A DNA stretch of 64,000 bases from Ryuthela nishihirai (Eukaryota > Arthropoda > Arachnida > Araneae > Heptathelidae), in NCBI GenBank assembly GCA_038380435.1, contig JAWZYU010000030.1, forward strand, positions 65,483,817 to 65,547,816, in the 5' to 3' direction. The position numbers and the translations under genes were made by a program. Each line of letters begins with the position of its first letter. Position 1 is the stretch's first letter. Shown piece after piece: positions 11,368-23,246 of the stretch. A model generated the notes under the pieces. That model was not told the DNA's origin. It saw only the letters and a list, made by a program, of their open reading frames with translations, and did not search any database.

Positions 11368-11625
11368 CAATCGCTCAAATAAGTATCCGAACACTATGGT
11401 TGATTACAGAATTCAGAAAAAAATATCTGGCAACGAGTTTTTTTAGAAATTAGTGATATGGCAACCTTCGTGTCACGTGATTTAGAAATTAGTGATCTGG
11501 CAACCTTCGTGTCAGGTGACATGAAAGTTGCCAGATCACAAATTTCTAAAAAAAATCGTTGTCAGATATTTTTTCTGAATTCTGTAATCAACCATAGCGT
11601 TTGGATATTTTTTTGAGCGACTGTA
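11366..11625. mobile_element. PAL element, short form with a small internal duplication
   Basis: TACAATCGCTCAAATAAGTA to TTTTTTTGAGCGACTGTA. About 40 bp around GAAATTAGTGATCTGGCAAC are repeated to the left of the centre, which lengthens this copy. Confidence 0.86.
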
Positions 11626-12120
11626 CGGATTGAATATTTTTTATATTTATGTAGATATAATATATTGGACTGTCATCCCAAAGTAAAAATCAACTAAATG
11701 ATTTTAATTGATATCATTTATTTTCAAAAATAAATAGATAATAGTAAATGCCTGTATTAAAAATATCGTCATCTGTAATAAGTTGCCTCTATCTTCTTTT
11801 GCTAAAATCATATTCTTTCCGTTGCTATGCAATCTGTCTCGCGACATCTGAATGAAATGAAGCCTGTTTTGAATCGGCAGCGAGATCTGACTTTTCCTGA
11901 CTGAATGGTTCAGATCAGTAAATTGGTTGTTTTATGTAATTTTTAGCAACAAATTTAACTTTGTAGACTATTATATAGGCTAAATACAGTTGATTCATAA
12001 ATACACTGTTTCAGAAAATATCATATAATACTAATATTGCAAAATAAAGCACTATGTATTTGTACAAATGCTTCATTTCTAATGTATATTCATGCATACA
12101 CACATACGAAATCCTCATGC
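11626..12120. other. AT-rich intron sequence, nothing recognised
   Basis: No repeat-family match or coding region; may include the 3' non-coding end of the adjacent minus-strand LINE. Confidence 0.35.
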
Positions 12121-13352
12121 AGCTATGGGCTACAGAGGTCAACCAGCTTGTGTAATTTTCCTCTCCAGATATGTCTCTTCTGAGCTACAGCTGCTGCATT
12201 TGGCCACTTTAGGCCAATTCTAGCCAAGTACTGTTTGACGTTGTCTGCCCACCGCATCCTAGGTCTTCCCTTCTTTCTGAGGCCTTTAGGCACACTGTTC
12301 ATAACCCTATTCGACAATCTATAATTATTCATACGGGCAACATGGTCAAACCAACGTAGTCTCTCCCTGCACAGTATGCTGCTCAAAGGAGGTTGCCGAT
12401 TCCTTTGCCTAACCTCATCATTAGTTACAAAGTTGAACCACCTAATGCCCAAGATAGTGCTTAAGCATCTAGAATCAAAGGCATCAAGTTTCTTGTTTTC
12501 CTGCTTAAAAAGGGTCCATGTTTCACTACCATAACTAACTTTAGAAAGAACCAAACTATTGTACAGCCTATTTTTAGTCTTTAGGTGTATACTTTAGGTG
12601 TATATTTTTAGTCTTTAGGTGAATCTATGGAGAGTATTTTTCCACACTCTCCATAGATTCTTAAAAGTCCCAGCGGCAATACTTATTCTTCTATTAATAT
12701 CTCATACCGCACATCACCAGTATCTGTTTTATAACTCCCAAGATAATTAAACTGTGACACTTGATGAAGAGTGCAGCCATTCAAAGCAACTGAAGCATTA
12801 TCTGCCTGATCAATTTCATCACTTTAGTTTTTTTTCTGTTTATCACCAAACCTACTCTATTACCAGTCTCATCAACAGCCCTAATGAACGAATTCATCTC
12901 ATCAACATTATTAGCCAACAAGACCAAATCATCTACATAATCTAAATCAGAAATTTTGAAATCTCTAGACCATTTAAGGCCAAATATTTCCCTTGGAGAG
13001 AATTTCGTATAACATAATCAATAACCAAACTAAAGAGAATAGGAGACAAAATGCACCCTTGTCTAACTCCACTAGCAATCGCTGCAAGACGCACCAACTC
13101 TCACACACGACTCAGTGTTATTATAGAGAGCTCTCATTACACTAACTTATCAGATATTCCATATGGTGAAACAATTAACCACAAATTATGTTGATCAACG
13201 GAGTCAAAAGCCTTTTTGAAATCTGTAAAGCTAGCAACCATAGGTTTCTGAAACTCTAAACATTTCTCAAGAATCTGCCTGTGAAAATATTTTATCAATA
13301 CATCACCTACCACTTCTGAAGACACACTGTTCATCAGGCAGTTGTCCATCAA
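12121..13352 (-). pseudogene. LINE (non-LTR retrotransposon) reverse transcriptase, broken
   Basis: Minus strand, read from 13352 downward. It carries the RT finger/palm motif FTDFKKAFDSVDQHNLW (about 13180-13240) and then the catalytic YxDD box as DLDYVDDLVLLA (about 12910-12950). The C-terminal domain follows (VSYGSETWTLFKQ, ILCRERLRWFDHVARM, RPRMRWADNVKQYL) and ends at 12123. It is interrupted by frameshifts and stops. RT of this type copies element RNA at a nicked target. A short hairpin (CTATGGAGAGT/ACTCTCCATAG) lies at about 12627-12656. Clade not assigned. Two other fragments of the same family occur at 5581-6420 and 59727-59935. Confidence 0.85.
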
Positions 13353-14085
13353 CCAAATCCTTTAAGTCCAGAAGGAAACAGAAAACAAAGCGGCAGATTC
13401 TCCCTCAACAGAGGCCCACCAGTGCAGCAAGTTCCGGATCTATAATCGAGTTCAAATCCATAAACCAATCCAGTAGGAATAAATGTTCAGCACCAGGACC
13501 CTGTGAAGTTGGCCACTCCTCAGCAGGGTTGAAAAAAAGAAAAAGAAAAAAGTGGCCATAGATGACCAGATCAGAAAGGGGGTAGAACTGGCAGTCCTCC
13601 TCTTTCGTTCTCTTCCAAAAGATAATATCTCTTTTTGAAAGGTATTAACGGCCTGCACCACGAGAAGGCGGGCGTCGGACATTAGGTGCTAGACCTGGCC
13701 ATTCTGTGCATCATCACTGGGGATTGATACAGAGCTCTCCTTCCATTTATGCCTAGCTACCATTTATAGACCATTTATCTTCAGTTAATAAATAACCTTC
13801 TTTCAACGATGAATATTTTTCGTCACCAAAAAGAAATATATGAGAAATTAATTTAAGCTTATCTGAATTAGTACAAATAAAGTACAAAATAATACTACGT
13901 TAAAATTTATTATTATTATTGCTGACTAGCATTTCAAATAAATATATATAAATGAAACTTTCAAAGTACATTTTATTCATAACAAGGATTTTTTCGGAAC
14001 CTATCTCATTTTTTTCACATAAGCTGTGGGTTTCGATTTACACGGAACTTAGTTACCGTGTTCACAGACAGAAATCGCTTGGATA
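13353..14085. other. unclassified; possibly the upstream part of the LINE
   Basis: A minus-strand open frame of 76 codons at 13452-13682 has no motif I recognise. The rest is AT-rich. Confidence 0.3.
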
Positions 14086-14215
14086 TACACTGCTCACAAA
14101 AATTAGGGGATATTTCAAAATGAATAGGAAGCGATAGAAAAAAAGCATTTGAATTGTTTTTATTAAACAAGAACATCAGAAAAGCAAACGACAAGTCAAA
14201 GAAAGTTGTTCGATT

Positions 14216-14381
14216 ATGCAAATGAGATGCAAAACCAACTTTGATGTCATTGGTGAAAATGCACTATACAAAAGGCTGAAAGTACTGGAGTATCAGCATG
14301 TTTCCTGATCTTGAAAGTGCACATCCTGCAATTTCCCAGCCCTTGCAATGCCCCTGCAACACGATTTGCCTGAATGCGAAG
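14216..14381 (+). repeat. internal direct duplication, left copy
   Basis: 166 bp covering the left internal region and first codons of the transposase; repeated with few changes at 15667-15832. Confidence 0.93.
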
Positions 14382-15359
14382 CCTGGATAGCCATAGGACG
14401 TCTTGAAGCTGGTCAAACACAGACGACAGTGGCAACAGCACTTGGAACATCCCAAAGCGTGATTAGTAGACTGTGGAATCGCTTTCAAGAGACTGTCACA
14501 GTGCGAAGAAGACGAGGGCAGGGTCGCCCATCTGCCACAACAGCAAGAGATGACCGCTACTTGACCTTATTGGCAAGAAGGAACAGGCGCAGCAATGCAA
14601 CAGAGCTGCGGGACAGTTTCTTGCTGCCACTAGACGACGGATATGCACCCAGACCATACGAAATCGGCTCCATCGTGTTGGACTGCATGCCCGGCGACCA
14701 ATGGTATGCATTCCATTATCTGCTGAACACCGTAGAACCCGTAGACGGTGGGCTGATGAGCATCGTCCTCAACTGTCCTCTTCTCTGATGAGTCACAGTT
14801 CAGTCTGCAGCCTGACAATCATCGTGTCCTGATCTGGCGTGAACGATGAACACGGGAGAATCCACGTTTCATGCGAGAAAGGGACTCCTTCGGTGGTGGT
14901 GAAATCATGGTGTGGGCTGGCATCAGCATTGGTGGTCGTACCGACCTCCATGTCATCAGAAACGGATCGCTGACTGATGTCAGATATCGAGATGAGGTCC
15001 TGCACCCTATAGTGGTACCCTATGCTGGAGCAGTTGGAAGCAACTTTCTTTTCATGGACGATAATGCAAGGCCCCACCGTGCGCATCTCGTCAACAACAT
15101 GCTTCAGGAGGCAGGAATCGAACGCATGGACTGGCCTTCACGTTCTCCAGACCTGAATCCCATTGAACATGCTTGGGATGCACTGGGAAGACGTCTGGCA
15201 AACTGTTCAATGCCTCCCACAACACTTCTTGAGCTGGAAGTTGCCCTGGAGCAAGAGTGGCAGAGGATCCCACAAGAACTGCTGGACATTCTGATCCTGT
15301 CCATGCCCCATCGCTGTCAGTGTGTTTTGGCAGTCTTGGGTGACCTTACACCCTACTGA
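14348..15359 (+). pseudogene. Tc1-like DD34E transposase, disabled
   Basis: The N-terminal helix-turn-helix region (GRLEAGQTQTTVATALGTSQ) is in one frame. From about 14653 the match continues in a second frame (TIRNRLHRVGLHARRP), and from about 14781 in a third (FSDESQFSLQPDN). A TGA interrupts at 14847-14849. The C-terminal half is open, with MDDNARPHRAH and WPSRSPDLNPIEHAWD. Thirty-four residues separate the second Asp and the Glu, giving the DD34E triad typical of Tc1. Two frameshifts and one stop mean it is not functional as it stands. The start is uncertain. Confidence 0.9.
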
Positions 15360-15533
15360 ACAGTCAATGTGTGCCACTCTCGTCCAGTTTGACATGCTTC
15401 TGTTCACCCCCACCAATATGTCACTTACTACTCAATCACCACAATTGAGTTTGTATCTCATTTGCATAATCTTTTGACAACTTTTGTCAAATCTTTGACA
15501 CTTTGCATCTCATATGCATTGTTTTCCAGTTTG

Positions 15534-15662
15534 TGGGTACGCTAGCGCTGGTGCTGTGGAAAGAGTTTTCTTTAGCTGTTGAAAGGCTATATCGCATTCG
15601 GTGATCCACATAAACCGCTGACCCTCTTCTGTCAGACGATGTAATGGCCTTGCGAAGTCAAT
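15534..15662 (-). pseudogene. Ty3/gypsy-type pol fragment captured in a Tc1 element
   Basis: Minus-strand translation reads DFARPLHRLTEEGQRFMW, then CDIAFQQLKKTLSTAPALAYP. This is the conserved stretch between reverse transcriptase and RNase H in Ty3/gypsy retrotransposons (PLxxL...W...C..AF..LK..L..AP.L.YP). Only about 43 codons are present, with no LTR or other pol domain nearby. It ends where the duplicated segment begins. Confidence 0.85.
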
Positions 15663-15666
15663 CGAG

Positions 15667-15832
15667 ATGCAAATGAGATGCAAAACCAACTTTGATGTCA
15701 TTGGTGAAAATGCACTATACAAAAGGCTGAAAGTACTGGAGTATCAGCACGTTCCCTGATCTTGAAAGTGCACATCCTGCAATTTCCCAGCCCTTGCAAT
15801 GCCCCTGCAACACGATTTGCCTGAATGCGAAG
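15667..15832 (+). repeat. internal direct duplication, right copy
   Basis: Same length as 14216-14381 with a couple of substitutions (for example TGTTTCC versus CGTTCCC). It joins the gypsy scrap on its left and the right inverted repeat on its right. Confidence 0.93.
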
Positions 15833-15957
15833 AAACGTTTCTTTGACTTGTCGTTTACTTTTCTGATGTTCTTGTTTAATAAAAAAAAATTAAAATGCTT
15901 TTTTTTTATCGCTTCATATTCATTTTGAAATATCCCCTATTTTTTGTGAGCAGTGTA

Positions 15958-16693
15958 ATTTGGACTGAACTGTTTAGTTGTGCTTAGAAAAAGATTATAG
16001 GGAATTATTATCCTTTTTTTAATCTGTCTCATATTATAGGAAGGAACAGAATTTTATACGTTTGCAATTCCCAACCAACGAGACAAGTTTTCTTGACCCA
16101 AAACCTACCAAGATCATTTGGCATTAAATGAAAGAAGTCCTTCGTTGCTTATCTTGATGGATCACTTTCGAGTTTCTGTCGGAAGCAAACGCTTGATTGG
16201 CAAAGACATAAATCCCAAAGTAAATCGTTTAAAGCTTTTGTTTTTTATTCGCCATTTCTTTTCAGGTTTACTTGAAACTATTTTATAGCCATATGTGATC
16301 TGGCAACGGAACAGAACTAGCAGACGACAACCATACTGTATTTCCGCTTCACTCATTCGCTAAAACGATAGTGATGTATAATATAGGCACTGGAGGTATT
16401 AGGTGTTCTTTATGCTCCATTTATGGTACCTTGTGTTGGTATTTTATGTTCGTCCAAAATTTGTGCATTGATTGCAATGAAGAAAAAGGATTTTTGTTTT
16501 GCAATGTATATATAGATGTTATTTATAAAGTCATAAATCATTTCGTTGCACTGGTGCTCCACTTTTTCAAATGATTTCTCACGAAATAACGAAGTCACAA
16601 TATTGGACGTTTATGCTCTTGGCAGCCAAGAAAACCGGACGTTACTAATTTCGAATCATTGCATTTATTTTCTCTCTATGGTTATCAAGATTA
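15958..16693. other. intron 1 sequence, nothing recognised
   Basis: AT-rich; no coding or repeat match seen. Confidence 0.4.
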
Positions 16694-17214
16694 TGAACCT
16701 TCGTGTCACGTGACACGAAAGTTGCCAGATCACTAATTTAAAAAAAAAAATCGTTGCCAGATATTTTTTCTGAATTCTGTAATCAACCGTAGTGTTCGGA
16801 TACTTTTTTAATATATATAATGCGTATGAATATATAATGCAATGAATATGGAGCGTGTGAAGTTACCGTTCACAGCAAACTGGAGCGGTTGCGGTTAATG
16901 TTCACAGCGCATTGGATCGTGTGAGCTCACAAAAACTAGATCGTGTGGGCTCACTCACGGAAATATTGAGCGTGTGCAGTTACCGTTCACAGCAAACTGG
17001 AGCGTGTGCAGTAACTGCACACGCTCCAGTTTGCTGTGAACGGTAACTGGAGCGTGTACATTTACTGTACACGCTCCAGATATTTTTCCTGAATTCCGTA
17101 ATCACGTGACACGAAGGTTGCCAGATCACTAATTTCTAAAAAAATCGTTGCCAGATATTTTTTCTCAATTTTGTAATCAACCATAGTGTTCGGATATTTT
17201 TTTGAGCGACTGTA
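16694..17214. mobile_element. PAL element, long form, left end missing
   Basis: It starts inside the left arm at the core TCGTGTCACGTGACACGA and runs through the right arm (GTGTTCGGATACTTTTTT). It then passes an internal region with repeated GGAGCGTGTGCAGTTACCG and GTTCACAGCAAACTGGAGCG palindromes, and ends TTTTTTTGAGCGACTGTA on a TA. Confidence 0.86.
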
Positions 17215-19745
17215 CTATCGAAACAGCAGACGAAATATTGTGATCGTGCTCGCGAGCGACGGGTAATTTATGCCTAAGGTGACCAGATTTAAAGAGATTC
17301 GTGGACTTTTGAATATTCAGTTTGAAGGAATGACCAGATGTCCCTGGTAAACGTGGACGATTGTCAATCACCTCGATTTGTCAATCACCTGCATTACCGA
17401 CTTTTCTTAACACTGTTGCCACTACTATTCTATTAGTAAAACAAGTAATATTTAAAAAATATCTAAACACAAATTGAAGGGACACCTCCGAGGACATTTA
17501 TTTGTGAGGGACAGAGCTTTTCATTCAGGGACTATCCTTAATTGACGGGAGGTCTGGTCACAATATTTATGGCTGATTTAAGGGAAGAACCATCACCTAG
17601 TATGGAATCTTTTTTTAAATGTAATAGTCATTCCAATAAAACACCGTTCTAATTACAGTTGGTTTAAACGTTCCATGGAAATATATGTACTGAAAGCTGA
17701 CGTCTTCAGTTGCTAACGACGTCGCAATTTTTCGTCCCCGGCCATGAAACGTCGCGTGCTCATTCACGAATATAAAGTTATTGCCAGCTCCCGAAACATA
17801 ATTAAACTGATTTGAGCGGATTGCCATGAAATTTGACAAGGAGCTGTTGGGAAGGTCAACAACATTAGCCGCGCTCCATACTTGTACTACCCCGAAATCT
17901 GTCTGCGTGATTAAAGGAAGGTAATTCCGACTGGTTTCTGTTCACAGTATTTAATCGCTCATATTTCAAGATGAATTTACAGGATAAGCAAGGATAAGTG
18001 CTTGCCGATGCAAGACTTACGCAATTGATTCGTCCGTGATAATGTTTCACAGACGCTCCATTTTGTTTTACAAATCTTATGCGTCATTTAACGATTAAGA
18101 AGCGTGCTGTTCCAGAGAGTAAATACAAGAATAAATCAGGCTTTGAAAAGAGGATCATCCGAGTACTAAAGGCCAATGGAATTGTGAATGTTCTAAGCCT
18201 GCTCCACATACGTTAGTGTTGAGCATACACCATAATGACGATGAATCTCTTTTTTTCCTAATAGAATAGTAGTGGCAACACTGTTAAGAAAAGTCGGTAA
18301 TGCAGGTGATTGACAAATCGAGGCCACAATTAATTTTGTCAAATTAATTTGACAGTCCACGTTTACCAGAATGACATAAATGATCAAGAATGCAAGCACT
18401 TCTTGAGAAGATCAACTTCTTAATCCTTATACTGATTAACAACAGATGCCATCTTATGAATTGAAAATTAAGACATAAGCAAAGGGGAGGGCAAATAGCC
18501 CTCCCCCAAGAAAAAAGTGTAATAACCTTAAAAATACGCCAATCACATTTGTACTCCAAGAGTATTGTGAGATCCAAGAGATTTGTGTTTCAATATTCCA
18601 ATTGAAACTATTGAAAAATGAAATTATTGAAGTAATATATTGAAATATTGAAATAAAATATTGAGAAATGCATTTAATGAAGAGGTGATATCCCATCCCC
18701 TCCCCCCCAAAAAGATATATTTTTTCTCTTTCCTTCATGGACGTAACTGAGCTGTGAATGCCGAAGAGTGTGACGATAAATGAGTCTAGCCATCGTATCA
18801 AAAACTCCCAAAGACCAACCAAAAGGTTTAATTATACTTCAAAGACAATTTCGGAATTCTTATTGAGAAGTGATGGGGTATGAGAAGGGGCATGTTGAAG
18901 TTGTTTATTAATAACGTAGCGAAAGTGGCAACTAGGGAGACTGAGACTGCGCAGTTGACGCTCTGACAGCTCTCGTGGATCATTGGTTGTTTCACAAGTG
19001 ATTGGTAGGTGATGATCGATGATGATCGATGAAGCGTTAACTTCGCAGTTGCTGTTACCGTTTATATACCATTGTTTATGGTTCTTGGGAGTCGCACATT
19101 ACACACATAAAGTACTGTTCATTTTTCTGGGGACATTTATTTGTGAGGGACAGAGCTTTTCATCCAGGGACTGCCCCTAGCAAACGGTGTCATCACATTA
19201 CTTATGTCTGATTTGGGTGGATTTTTAGACAGTTTTCATTTTTCTGAATTATAAGCAATGGCGATTAGATTCTGATGATCCAAAGGATCTAGAGAAAAAT
19301 GAATATATGCATGAAACCAGTAAATAATATAATAAGGAAATAATATAATAAGGAAATCTTTAATAAATCAAGGTCATAATATAAGCAGAGTCCATGTACC
19401 ATGAAGAATTGCAGTAGCTTTTAAAAACACATAACAAAACCAATCTACAGATCTGAATATCTTGATTTATTGATAATTAAAAGTTTAGAACACGTTTACG
19501 TAAATAATCATGAAATAGATAAGGGATGAATGGTAATGGTTAGGTCAGAAAAAATATAGAGAAAACGGATAATCAATAAAGAACTTAAACTCAGAATAAT
19601 ATCAGCGCTTCTCTAAGGTACGAAAAAGACTATGAGAGACTACAAACATTTGAAATAAGTGCCTTGAGCAAAATAAATGAGGCAAAACAGATGCAATAAA
19701 CTAATAAGAATGTCAGAGGATGGAGGTATCATCATATGGGAGTGG
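17215..19745. other. intron 1 with fragments of an unclassified dispersed repeat
   Basis: Segment 17359-17425 (CCTCGATTTGTCAATCACCT...) recurs inverted at about 18261-18330. Segment 17497-17548 (GAGGACATTTATTTGTGAGG...) recurs directly at about 19127-19180. Together with GGTGACCAGA near 17279 and TCTGGTCAC near 17553 they may be pieces of a hAT-like element. No gene recognised. Confidence 0.45.
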
Positions 19746-19749
19746 AACA

Positions 19750-20100
19750 GGGTGGCTCAGTCGGGAGCCGACCAGGCTCGTAATCTGTAGTTCCTAGGTT
19801 CGGGTCCCATCTGGGCCAGCAATGAGATTTATCTCCGCAAAACTTTACTCTCTGACCTCGTTCAGTAGACAACACCGATGGGCTTTGAAAGGCTGCCGGA
19901 CGTTAAGCCGTGGCCGCGTATGCAAGAGAGCCATACCCTGTGCACGTCAAGTAACAGCAGAATGGCCTTGACGGGAGGATGGCATTTCTCTCCCCTCCCC
20001 TCCCCCCAACCTGTTCTGAGCCCTCAGGGTCCTTATGACCTGGCCATTCAGCCCATTGTGATCAGAAAGGTACCACTCAGAGGTAAAACAAGCCAACCCA
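19750..20100 (+). mobile_element. SINE-B, diverged
   Basis: Head GGTGGCTCAGTCGGGAGCC, box B AGGTTCGGGTCCC, shortened body (GGACGTTAAGCCGTGGCC) and tail CAGAGGTAAAACAAGCCAAC. No clear target-site duplication. Confidence 0.86.
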
Positions 20101-20987
20101 ACTGATACAGGAGGTGACGAAGAAAAATCTCGGATGATATGGACAAGTCGATAAAATGGAACCGGAGGGAATTCCGGGTTAGCACTGAAGGCGGACTCCG
20201 GGGAGCACACTTAGAGGAAGACAGAAGAAAAGGTGGATGCAGATGGTGACGTCATAGGTGGACCAATGCACTCGCCAGAGACAGGGAAAGATGAAAAAGA
20301 TTGGTTCATGGGGAACTGAAATTTCTTGAAAGAGGAGATTATCACGAAGGGAAGAATTACTTGCTTTGCTTCCATGAACGCTTATTCCACCGTCATATTC
20401 TGAATGATGAAACCTTTTCTCTTCAATTGTAAAATAAAGTTAAAGTCAAAAAGGTTGACGTGAAATGTGAGAATATTAGGAAGCCGAAAACAAAAGGCTG
20501 TAAGGTTGAGTTCCTGCTTCAACTGCAGACTCTCTTATAAGTTTATCACTCAATACAATGACCTTGCATTGATCAATAGGACAATGCAGAGAAACGAAAA
20601 AATGATTTGAATTATGTGGCTATTGTATTCGTGAGTTTTGAACAAGAAATATTCATTCCGTTGTGTCTTGACAGAATGAAATAAGGATTAATGCATTGGA
20701 AAGAGTAAAATAATCGCTGAATATATCTGTCGTCGACATTTGTAAAATTGTTTTGTTTTTCAAATCCCAAACCATTTTTCTTATAGATCAGAGATTTTCA
20801 GGGAATGTAAGCATCCATAAAAGTTCTTCCTTTCGTAAAAAAAGCTTGAAAAACAATTAATTTTTCATGGAAATCAAATGTTTTTTCCCGCATAAAACTA
20901 GTTGAATGTTAAAGGCAATTCTGTCGAAATAAAACGTACATAATTATATTAATCTAAGTATGCGATGCTCTATTTAATATATTTCCT
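20101..20987. other. intron 1 sequence, nothing recognised
   Basis: Positions 20210-20340 have AGACAGGGAAAGATG-type purine-rich sequence that may derive from a LINE. No firm feature. Confidence 0.3.
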
Positions 20988-20999
20988 CCGAAAACCTCA

Positions 21000-21389
21000 G
21001 GGGTGGGGGTAGCTCAGTCGGTAGCGCGCCAGACTCGTAATCTGTAGTTCCCAGGTTCGAGTCCCAGCTGGGTCAGCGTTGAGATTTATCTCCGCAAAAC
21101 TCCCCGCCCTGCCCACGGTCAGTAGGGGACACCGAAGGGCTTGGAAAGGCCGCCGTCCGTCGGATGGGACGTTAAGCCGTGGCCCCGTGTGCGGGAGAGC
21201 CATAACCTGTGCACTCTAAAGAACACACTAGATGACCTAGATAGGGAGGCTACCATCTGTCTCCCAACAGCTGTTCCAGTGGGTCCCCTCCCCCAAACTT
21301 CTCTGAGCCTTCGGGTTCCATGTGACCTGGCCATTTAGCCCATGGTGTACAAAAAAGTGCCGCTCAGAGGTAAAACAACCCAAACCCAA
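21000..21389 (+). mobile_element. SINE-B, full length, 12-bp TSD
   Basis: Head GGTAGCTCAGTCGGTAGCGC, tail GAGGTAAAACAACCCAAACC. TSD CCGAAAACCTCA at 20988-20999 and 21390-21401. Confidence 0.95.
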
Positions 21390-21637
21390 CCGAAAACCTC
21401 AAGAAAACGCCGCCACAAATTTCTAAACCATTTCCGTTGGGAATTAATGTTCTATAATAACAACACACGAGCCACGTTGTTCCTTATACAAAAGAAAATT
21501 TCATTTTTATCTGGTTTCATAAAACACCAAAAAGTTCATTCGATTCGTATAAGGAGTCTGCATTCAAATTGCTTTTATATCCTGAGAGGAACAGTTCAGA
21601 ATTTTGTGCTCAAAAGATAGATAGAAAATATATTATG

Positions 21638-22160
21638 TACAGTCGTTGAAAAAAATATCCGAACACTATGGTTGATTACAGAATTCAGAAAAAATATCTG
21701 GCAACGATTTTTTTTAGAAATTAGCGATCTGGCAACCTTGGTGTCACGTGACACGAAGGTTGCCAGATCATTAATTTTTAAAAAATTCGTTGCCAGATAT
21801 TTTTTCTGAATTCTGTAATCAACCATAGTGTTCGGATACTTTTTTTAATATATATAATGCAATGAATATGGAGCGTGTGCAGTTACCGTTCACAGCAAAC
21901 TGGAGCGGTTGCGGTTAATGTTCACAGCACATTGAATCGTGTGAGCTCACAAAGACCTAGATCGTGTGGGCTCACTCACGGAAATATTGAGCGTGTGCAG
22001 TTACCGTTCACAGCAAACTGGAGCGTGTGCAGTAACTGCACACGCTCCAGTTTGCTGTGAACGGTAACTGGAGCGTGTACAGTTGCTGTACACGCTCCAG
22101 ATATTTTTCCTGAATTCTGTAATCAACCATAGTGTTCGGATATTTTTTTGAGCGACTGTA
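21638..22160. mobile_element. PAL element, long form, complete
   Basis: TACAGTCGTTGAAAAAAATA to TTTTTTTGAGCGACTGTA. It contains the whole short-form palindrome (centre GTGTCACGTGACAC) followed by about 240 bp of nested palindromes built from GAGCGTGTGCAGTTACCG and its complement, then a second right end. The best full example with 49819-50327. Confidence 0.92.
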
Positions 22161-22849
22161 CCTTTCCAGGCCAACCTGTATCTGAGTGAATTATTTTATT
22201 CCTGCTTTAATTCAGTTTTATGAAGTACGAAATCAACAATCATAATTATAAATTTTAGGTGCAGTTAGTTACACAACACACACTCATGGACTCATTTCAA
22301 GACAGTGTCTGCCGCTATGATATATAAGTTTGAACTCAACTAGAGCTACTGAAATAAATTTTGTTTGTGCTTAATTCTGGATTAGCAAACCCCGCGACTC
22401 ATTCATATCGTAAAAATTCTTGTAGGGCAGATAAAATGGTCTCGCGCGCCGTATCTTTGACACCTTTAGCCGCCATCCAAAGAAACGTTTGTTATCGCAC
22501 GTGATTTACCGTCTTTTCAGCCAATCTGGCATTTCCGTGAAATTTCTTACCTGGAATGCTTTTTATTAAACTTCAGGATCTTTGACCAGGGAATTCTCAT
22601 AATAAATTTCGAATGAGGGAATTCTTTATGCTGATAAATGTGTTTCATTTTGTGCTGCGCTTTTTAACAAAGGGTTGGCCTAACACGTCCAAAGAGATTT
22701 TTTTTCGGGTCATTGATTCAGATTTCTTTTCTAAAATGGAACGATGCTTAACGCGATTACACTAAAAGAGGAACTTGCGGATTTCTCGGCGGAAAATGGT
22801 TTGGGGAGATATATGGTTTACTAATCAGTAGGAGATTCAGAAAATAATA
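22161..22849. other. intron 1 sequence, nothing recognised
   Basis: No coding region or family match seen. Confidence 0.4.
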
Positions 22850-22863
22850 CCGATTCAGACTCG

Positions 22864-23246
22864 GGCGGGGGGTGGCTCAGTCGGTAGCGCGCCAGGTTCG
22901 TAATCTGTAGTTCCCAGGTTCGAGTCCCAGCTGGGTCAGCGTTGAGATTTATCTCCGCAGAATTCCCCGCCCTGACCACGGTCAGTAGGGGACACCGATG
23001 GGCTTGGAAAGGCCGCCGTCCGTCGGATGGGACGTTAAGCCATGGCCCCATGTGCGGGAGAGCCATATCCTGTGCACGTTAAAGAACACGCTGGATGGCC
23101 TTGATGGGAGGCTACCATCTGTCTCCCAACAGCTGTTCCAGTGGGTCCCCTCCCCCAACCTTCTCTGAGCCTTCGGGGTCCACGTGACCTGGCCATTTAG
23201 CCCATAGTGTGCAAAAAAAGTGCCGCTCAGGGGTAAAACAACCCAA
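22864..23246 (+). mobile_element. SINE-B, full length, 14-bp TSD
   Basis: Head GGTGGCTCAGTCGGTAGCGC, tail GGGGTAAAACAACCCAA. TSD CCGATTCAGACTCG at 22850-22863 and 23247-23260. It forms an inverted pair with 23536-23910. Confidence 0.96.

Larger units (their letters stand above)
14088..15955 (+). mobile_element. Tc1-like DNA transposon with long terminal inverted repeats
   Basis: The ends CACTGCTCACAAAAATTAGG and its reverse complement (15936-15955, one mismatch) are flanked by TA at 14086-14087 and 15956-15957. The inverted repeats extend for roughly 110-120 bp. The interior carries a broken DD34E transposase, a Ty3/gypsy-derived scrap (15534-15662) and a 166-bp copy of the element's own left side (15667-15832). 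Confidence 0.92.

Noticed and set aside
15510..15722. A stand-alone minus-strand 70-codon gene
   Set aside because: Only the middle 43 codons match Ty3/gypsy pol; the ends are Tc1 sequence. It is a captured fragment.
22864..22935. tRNA gene in the SINE-B heads (box A and box B, CGT in the anticodon position)
   Set aside because: The acceptor stem is absent, the anticodon stem pairs poorly, and the unit continues into a SINE body with a target-site duplication.
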